Source: Schistosoma mansoni (lineage: Eukaryota; Platyhelminthes; Trematoda; Strigeidida; Schistosomatidae). From it: a stretch of DNA of 64,000 bases. This document shows, piece after piece, positions 58,201-64,000 of the stretch. The translations under genes and the position numbers were made by a program. The DNA lies in assembly GCF_000237925.1 (NCBI RefSeq), contig NW_017386025.1, positions 3,034,215 through 3,098,214 of the forward strand, written 5' to 3'. The stretch's first letter is position 1. The number at the start of each line of letters is the position of its first letter. Under the pieces are notes generated by a model. That model saw only the letters and a list, made by a program, of their open reading frames with translations, did no database searches and was not told the origin of the DNA.

Positions 58201-61200
58201 TAACAATATCGGTAGTACAATGAAAAACTAGGTATAGAAAAAGAAGAGGTATGGAAATATTTCGGAACTCAGGTTTTAGTGAAAGACGAAGCATGAATGC
58301 ATCTACATTACTACAATCTATTCCAAACAGTGACATCTAAGATTTTCAACCATTGGGTATGGTAATAATGAAGACACCAACCAAGTAGTCTATATCTACA
58401 TTGTCAACGAAGCGCAGTTTTCAGTGACTTCATAGACTGATGCCAAGTTTTGATCTGGTCTCTGCTAGTCTTCTCCCAGTATACGTCTCCACCAGACACC
58501 ATCTGACTATGTGGGCGGTGGTTCGCCTTACGTAATATATATCCCAGCTGATGAAGATTTATTACCCCATCAATCAATTTTCAATTTTTAATCCTTGATT
58601 GCAAAAATCCTATTGTTTATGAATTAAATAAACAGGCGTTTCTGATAAGAAGTGTGCAGTAGTTATTGTGTATTAAGAAGCACAGTCTTGTAGAGTTATT
58701 TAAATTCACGAATACAATGTTGAACTCAAAAATATCCGTGCAGAAGCGTTGATACTCTGTGTGAAAGATTTATCTTGGATATCCCAATGATTAATAATAA
58801 AATACAGTAACAGGAAACTACAAAATTCAGATAAAACTTGTATTCCTTGGACATAGAAGTAACATATGACGTCTAGGATGGGACTTTCTAGTCCTGAGGC
58901 AATTGGAAATGTGTTAAAGTTTCAAGGGGTGGATGAATATATTTCAGTGATGGGAAATTCGTCATGATCAGAAACTGTCGTCTATCCTAAATCCTATTGG
59001 TAACTGAGGCCGAGTACATCATATTTTGCATGAATGGTGATGTTTAGTAGGATTGACAGTCAGTTAGAAGGAATCCCGGAGCTTACCAATGAAGAATTAA
59101 AAATTTGCCGTACACAAATAAATTTTGCTATTTAAGGTCCACTTCACGTAATAATATGAATAAACGTTAAGAAAATTGTTAATTGTATTGTCCAATAAAT
59201 CACTTTATATCCTAATAGCCTGTTTGTCCTAATGTAAGCGACAGAAGACTAATCCTTGTTTGTAAATTTTTATTATTTAATTTGGCTACTAATAAGTAGT
59301 TCAAGAATACAACCAATAACAATACTAACTTTCTCAATTTCAAAAGAATTTATTTCAACAAAAAATAATTTTGTTTTGTATAATCTTGATTCAAGTGCTT
59401 GTTATGTTGCTTTTTGTACAACCAACTTACATGTAGTTTGCAAAATTATGTTCTTTTTCCACATGTTGTTCAAAGCCATGTGGTATTTTATCGAAGTATT
59501 CTTTGCCAATACCACATATAAAACATTTCGATTCGAGGTCTTCTTTTACCTGTTCTAACTGATCTCTTAAATCACCAAAAGCATCAATGATGAGACCTAA
59601 ATATATGAAGCAGAGAGTGGGGCAGGTTTTACTAAAAAATATGCAACAAAAGCACGATGAACAGGTAAGACTGAAAAATTCGACACCTAACGAATGACCT
59701 CGAAGATGAAGTTACTTTATATCAGTTGATTAGTGAGTGTTTTAATGTGAACGAAGATCCTATTGTCGTATCCAAAGAATATTTTGCCACTCGGAGACTT
59801 TTTAGTATAGTTACTACAAAATTCTTTATTGGTTTTGTCCTGTATCACTGTTGGCACAGTATGAGTTTATCATGTTTGCTCTATGCAGATACACAAGAGC
59901 AGATAACCCGAATATGTTTGGTATGTAAGTATTTTCTAAGATTTCTACCTATATCTTCACCTTACTATTCTTTCATCCAAATTCAATATGTTGAAATACA
60001 TTTTCTACCAGTGGATATATTTTTATACTTGCTTAGCTAAAATTACATTTATTAATCGGTTATAATACAATTAACTAATAAAACAAAATTCTTTTAATAC
60101 TAAATCAAACCAGTCAGATTTTTTGAATATGCATGAATAATACATTTAAATGAAAACGAATAAATTTACTTTTGTTTAAAATAACGGATAATTTTAGTTG
60201 ATAGGCGCACGAAGATTAATTAGTTTATAGGTAGTTTTCGGCACAGACTGACATCAATTAGCAGTTTCATCAAAGACCAGGGAGCAACGAAGAACTATTT
60301 TAGCCTGATACGGGATTTCTCTAGAGTGCACAATCACGATCAGACTAGAGATGCAACTCTAAACCTCCAGCTCTCCCAAATTGACTGGAGTTGATTTGGC
60401 GAATCATTAGATTAACGTGACATTAACGTGATGTCCTCACCATCAGTTCTGAATGTCCTCGGTTTGGCCTTTGAGGGATTTTGTGGATGCGCGTTGCGAA
60501 GAATCGCATACTGCAAGGAAATAGCTTTTTAGTACTCCCTTGTTTTCAAGGATTCGCAAGCTAACGTTAGTCAGCGATGTAGAATGTTTTTAGGTTAAGC
60601 AATCTTCACAAAACTTCTAAGCTAGCAGTAATACAATGTTCTAACAATATTTCTCGCTTATGTCTCTATCTACCACACATGTGGTAATTATACAGACACT
60701 ATCCCTAATATATTTTAATGTGAAACAATTTCATCGTGTTTCTTCTCTATTATGATTACCTTGGATAATTGCCAACAGAATAATGATGACAAAGAAGAAA
60801 AAGGTCAGATCGAATAAGATTCGATAGTTTTCTGACTCATCACCGTCAGGCGCTTCAATTTCATCCCCAATGCCACCACCAGCTCTTAATCCAGTATGCA
60901 AGTGGAATATGAAACACTGAAATATAAGGAAAAAAGATATATGTAAATATAAATCCATCATTTGCACTTTATCATTTAGGGTTACACAAAACATACTGCT
61001 CATCTATGTAGAAGTCTTTTTCTGTCTCATTAAAAGTACTGAAATTCAGGAGGATTATAGATATTATTTTTTTTAGTTGATTACTGACAGTAAAAATGTA
61101 ATTGAAGATATGCTATAACAATTTTCACTAATTCAAGTCATGGACAATCATCTGAACAGAATACACACGTTCGATATTTTTTTCAACACAGAAACTTGAA

Positions 61201-63160
61201 AGTCTTCTTGGCCTTGCATCATTATTGCAATTTCATAGTCACCACTGAAATATTTGATTCGCTTGAAAAGAGTTGTTTCCTTAACGCGTTTCCGCCATAA
61301 TCAGACCTGTACATTCAATGAGTTCCTTGAGCTTTTTTTTAAGTTTCACCAAAACGTTTCGTAGCCAAGTCTGGTTATTTATTGAACACATTACGTATAG
61401 GGAAATACACGTTTGAACACAATATTTGTCATTAGCTACATATCAATATACCTATAAAACCATTTGTCATAAACGTGTATTCACTACTCAAATAAATTGA
61501 CGATAATCAATAATCATAGCACGAAATATGATCAAAAAAGGGAACTTACAGTTTTCATATCATTACATTTTGGATCAGGCACACCATCATTATCTTTCAC
61601 ATAGAATTTGCGGAAGAAATTAAAAGCGACTACTGTGTATAAATAAATGACAATCGATGTCAACATAACTGTTAATACAAGCTGTTCGAAAGGTTCGGGG
61701 AAAGGAAAATGAAATAGATATGACAAAATGAAAAAATTAGAAATTGTGGTATCATGAACGTATATAGAATAATAAATATTTTATTTCTTTACTAAAATTA
61801 AATAATTTAAAGTTAACTTCTGAAATGATAGAGAAGGTTTGTCACTTGAGTCGATGCTATAGGTGTTGTTGTACTATTTGAGCTAAATAGACTAATTGTG
61901 GAGTTTTTATTTTTATTCTGGAAATCATCGGTGCTTAACTACATACATGTAGCTCAGAGAATATAAACCAATAAAAGCAACCGACTACGAATACTCCGGC
62001 TTCAAAGTTCATCATCTTAATGTAATTGTTTACATTGTTTGAATAAGTGGTAAAACTATACTAGACCAACAGCCTTGAGAGATCAATCAAAATTAAGCTA
62101 GCTGATGAGCAAATGTAAAAGGTCATTAAAGATATTTTATTGAATAAGAAAGATTGGTTCAGCGGAAAGTTCACTTTTCGGCGAATTCATTTTATTCCTA
62201 AAACTTATGACTTTCATTAGATTTCACATTTCAAAAGGATTGGGCGATCGTTTTCTCATGAAATGAACTTTTAAGATTAGATTGTTTGAGCTAGGAGTGT
62301 CAAGTTTAGGAGTATTATGATTCGAAGCCAGAGTTTCGAAGTATTCATGTTAGGAGTTAAGGTTAAAAAGCTGTAGGGTTGGGAGCCAAGGTCTAGGATA
62401 TTTCGGGTTAGAAGCTAGTGTCTGGTTCTTTCAAGGTTAGTAACTAGGGTTGAGGGGTTTTAGTGTTAGGAGTTAGGTTTTGAAAGATCTAGAGCTAAGA
62501 GTTAGGGTCTATACTGACCACAAACTATGATCTTCATACTGAATTATCGATATTTAGCAATAGTAAACTCATCAATGATTTTTAAACTGCTAATCCTCTG
62601 TAATTTTATCACTTTTTATATTTTGGAGCCCTCATAAGAAGCTGCATTCTGATTGATTAATCTCAAAATCACCCCTAAAATCTCTTACGGTCGTTGTTGT
62701 GGTAAAGTTTTACTGAATAAATAAAGCTATTTCCAACAATTCTTCAAAAATTCTGGCAAATTCTATATTTATATTTTTAAAAGATCAAGAATATTGAAAT
62801 TTACTTAGTATTGTTTGTTTGGATCTTCCCATTGATGTTTTAGGACTGTAACTGGTCAGTCTCTAATTGGCATATGTGCATACTGTGCGTATTGCCTCGA
62901 TATAGCCTTATTCCACAAGCATTGTAAGCAAAGATGGATAGTGGCTAGCAGTGGGATTTANNNNNNNNNNNNNNNNNNNNNNNNNNNNNNNNNNNNNNNN
63001 NNNNNNNNNNNNNNNNNNNNNNNNNNNNNNNNNNNNNNNNNNNNNNNNNNNNNNNNNNNNNNNNNNNNNNNNNNNNNNNNNNNNNNNNNNNNNNNNNNNN
63101 NNNNNNNNNNNNNNNNNNNNNNNNNNNNNNNNNNNNNNNNNNNNNNNNNNNNNNNNNNNN

Positions 63161-63194
<34 letters not shown>

Positions 63195-63307
63195 TGCTTG
63201 TTTTCCATTGTGTGTAACTGACTGAATTATCGTCCTGAGTGTTTTAAATGAAACAGCCACATCAAGTAAATGGCAGGCATAAAGGAAGTAATTCAAATTT
63301 CCAAAAG
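55237..63307 (-). CDS. RYR: ryanodine receptor, last six coding exons (3' part of gene)
   Basis: Ryanodine receptors are homotetrameric calcium-release channels of the endoplasmic/sarcoplasmic reticulum. Exons on the minus strand: 63307-63198, 61681-61550, 60916-60760, 59596-59431, 57248-57197 and 55338-55237, all in consistent phase. The protein runs from the end of S2/S3 ([20 protein letters not shown], then [12 protein letters not shown]) through S4-S5 ([18 protein letters not shown]), the pore loop and selectivity filter ([16 protein letters not shown]), pore helix S6 ([19 protein letters not shown]) and the C-terminal zinc-binding region (CFICGIG ... [17 protein letters not shown]) to the tail [19 protein letters not shown]. 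The order and length match the vertebrate C-terminus almost residue for residue. The stop TAA is at 55239-55237. Earlier exons lie beyond 64000. The first intron here starts with GC and contains the assembly gap. Confidence 0.97.
55800..55960 (+). repeat. decayed Sm-alpha-like SINE
   Basis: A degraded B box (GGGCTCGATAG) is followed by TGCACTGTTGAGGAGTCCCG, GAACGAAACAGC and TCCAGTGCTTCCTGGTTTTC, in the order of the SINE body. It lies in the ryanodine receptor intron 57196-55339. Confidence 0.55.
58080..58570 (-). mobile_element. decayed LINE 3' end
   Basis: On the minus strand, [20 protein letters not shown] and [19 protein letters not shown] are degraded forms of the LINE C-terminus. The 3' tail at 58080-58165 (AGAACCTGGCACATATTTGT, TTAGCACAGCAAGATGAA) matches the tail of the 29437-30490 copy. 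It lies in the ryanodine receptor intron 59430-57249. Confidence 0.6.
60440..60565 (+). repeat. strongly decayed SINE-like tract
   Basis: The tract has GGATGCGCGTTGCGAAGAAT and a later TTTTTAGTACTCCCTTGTTT, reminiscent of the SINE body (GGATGCGCACTGC..., CCAGTGCTTCC...). Identity is low. Confidence 0.3.
60760..60916 (-). CDS. RYR: ryanodine receptor pore exon
   Basis: This single 157 nt exon carries the luminal pore loop, selectivity filter and S6. The filter GGGIGD is invariant among ryanodine receptors. Flanking residues differ from vertebrates (HLHTGLRA for HMYVGVRA and [11 protein letters not shown] for EDPAGDEYE-Y). The first codon, Cys, completes the conserved KCNDMKTC loop from the previous exon. 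Confidence 0.97.
62285..62515. repeat. degenerate TTAGG-rich minisatellite
   Basis: Loosely repeated units around GTTAGGAGTTAGGGTT and GGGTTGGGAGCCAAGGTC recur about ten times over 230 bp. Purine/pyrimidine strand asymmetry is marked. It lies in the ryanodine receptor intron 63197-61682. Confidence 0.6.
62808..62960 (-). mobile_element. SINE tail copy truncated by assembly gap
   Basis: The piece is closely similar to 14850-15000 and 15185-15316 (tail GTATTGTTTGTTTGGATCTT through GATGGATAGTGGCTAGCAGT on the plus strand). On the minus strand the tRNA-like head would lie inside the N run. Confidence 0.7.
62961..63160. other. assembly gap (200 N)
   Basis: Exactly 200 undetermined bases lie between a SINE fragment and a TA microsatellite, in the ryanodine receptor intron. 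Open frames running through it have no meaning. Confidence 1.
63161..63190. repeat. (TA)n microsatellite at gap edge
   Basis: At least 30 bp of TA repeats abut the gap and may extend into it. Confidence 0.95.
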
Positions 63308-64000
63308 CTGATGCAGCGAAATAAACCGCCAAATACAGGAAAGACTATTAAAAATGAAAATGTTTTAAAGAGCCTCAATGAGTTGAATTAAATCAATTCA
63401 TTGTCATGAAACAAGATATATGGTGATATTAGAACAGGAATATAAATTGATATATTTAGACAATTTAAGTTATGATTAACAGTCAGTAAGGAAAACAAAT
63501 AGGCATATTATGCGTCGTTTTTCATTAACTAAGTTTACGTTTCAAAGGATTTCTTCTGACTATATATTTGAGTCACTTTACTATTGAATATTGATACCTG
63601 GTCCGTGCTTGAACAATTGAACTAGAGTGCATATAATCACATGACTTAGTGTATCTTCAAATAATAGCATAAATATGTATAAATATTAGCATCAAAATCA
63701 CAGTTGAGGAGTATGTGAACTATAATGAGATACGGTTAACATGTTCTCCTTTTCTTATAGTGACTTTTCAAATGATCTCAGGTATTACTAAAACAAACGT
63801 TGCTTAAAGTCCTTAATTAAAAATCAATTTTTTAGCAATCTTACAATCCACACAAATAAATAAACAATCTCAGTGATCACATGGATATTACACACTTTGT
63901 GATAATTTATTCATTAGATTTACTTAAAAACCTACGTAACATGGTAACTAACAAAAATAACGAACTAATCTAAGTGATTACCAAGGAAATAATAAAATAG
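63308..64000. other. ryanodine receptor intron sequence
   Basis: AT-rich; no further receptor exon was recognised between 63308 and the right edge. The next upstream exon should encode S1-S2 with codons ending just before the 63307 acceptor in phase 1. Confidence 0.5.

Noticed and set aside
59256-59558. 100-codon plus-strand frame
   Set aside because: It overlaps a confirmed ryanodine receptor exon on the other strand.
59726-60040. 104-codon plus-strand frame
   Set aside because: No domain, no splice context and random-like composition in a ryanodine receptor intron.
62941-63332. Open frames running through the N tract
   Set aside because: They are artefacts of undetermined bases; only 63198-63307 is real coding sequence.
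1-64000. CRISPR array, bacterial operon or horizontally acquired gene cluster
   Set aside because: No regularly spaced direct repeats and no prokaryote-like gene arrangement; all supported genes are spliced animal genes.

Overview
The window is AT-rich invertebrate DNA that looks like a Schistosoma (blood fluke) genome. The evidence is tRNA-derived SINEs of the Sm-alpha type, RTE/CR1-like LINE remnants, very short (31-42 nt) introns near gene 5' ends, and the proteins encoded. No bacterial-style operon is present. Almost all real coding sequence sits in exons too short to stand out as long open frames, so I built gene models by hand from protein family knowledge, splice sites and phase.

Layout. 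(1) Positions 1-2870: a plus-strand exon of an Asn-rich protein I do not recognise. (2) Positions 7982-39637, minus strand: one 31.7 kb gene for symplekin, the scaffold of the mRNA 3'-end cleavage and polyadenylation machinery. I could thread 24 exons with consistent phases (about 2139 codons). Its introns carry LINE fragments, SINEs, microsatellites, a long hairpin and a 527 bp insertion with a 13 bp target duplication. (3) Positions 39638-51089: a gene-poor interval holding three LTR-like repeats and a decayed BEL/Pao-like LTR retrotransposon fossil. (4) Positions 51090-51713, plus strand: a complete B9D2 gene (ciliary transition zone, 175 aa) in four exons split by introns of 32, 31 and 33 nt, followed at once by a perfect 210 bp tandem duplication. 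(5) Positions 55237-63307, minus strand: the last six coding exons of a ryanodine receptor (transmembrane/pore end and C-terminus). The rest of that gene lies beyond the right edge. A 200 bp assembly gap (62961-63160) falls in one of its introns.

The genes do not form a pathway. Symplekin and B9D2 are divergent; B9D2 and the ryanodine receptor are convergent; the left-hand Asn-rich exon and symplekin are convergent. I found no convincing undescribed system. The most useful results are the hidden B9D2 gene, the full symplekin model with two micro-introns and one GC-AG intron, the ryanodine receptor end with a second GC-AG intron, and several structural oddities (hairpin, nested insertions, tandem duplication, possible poison exon).
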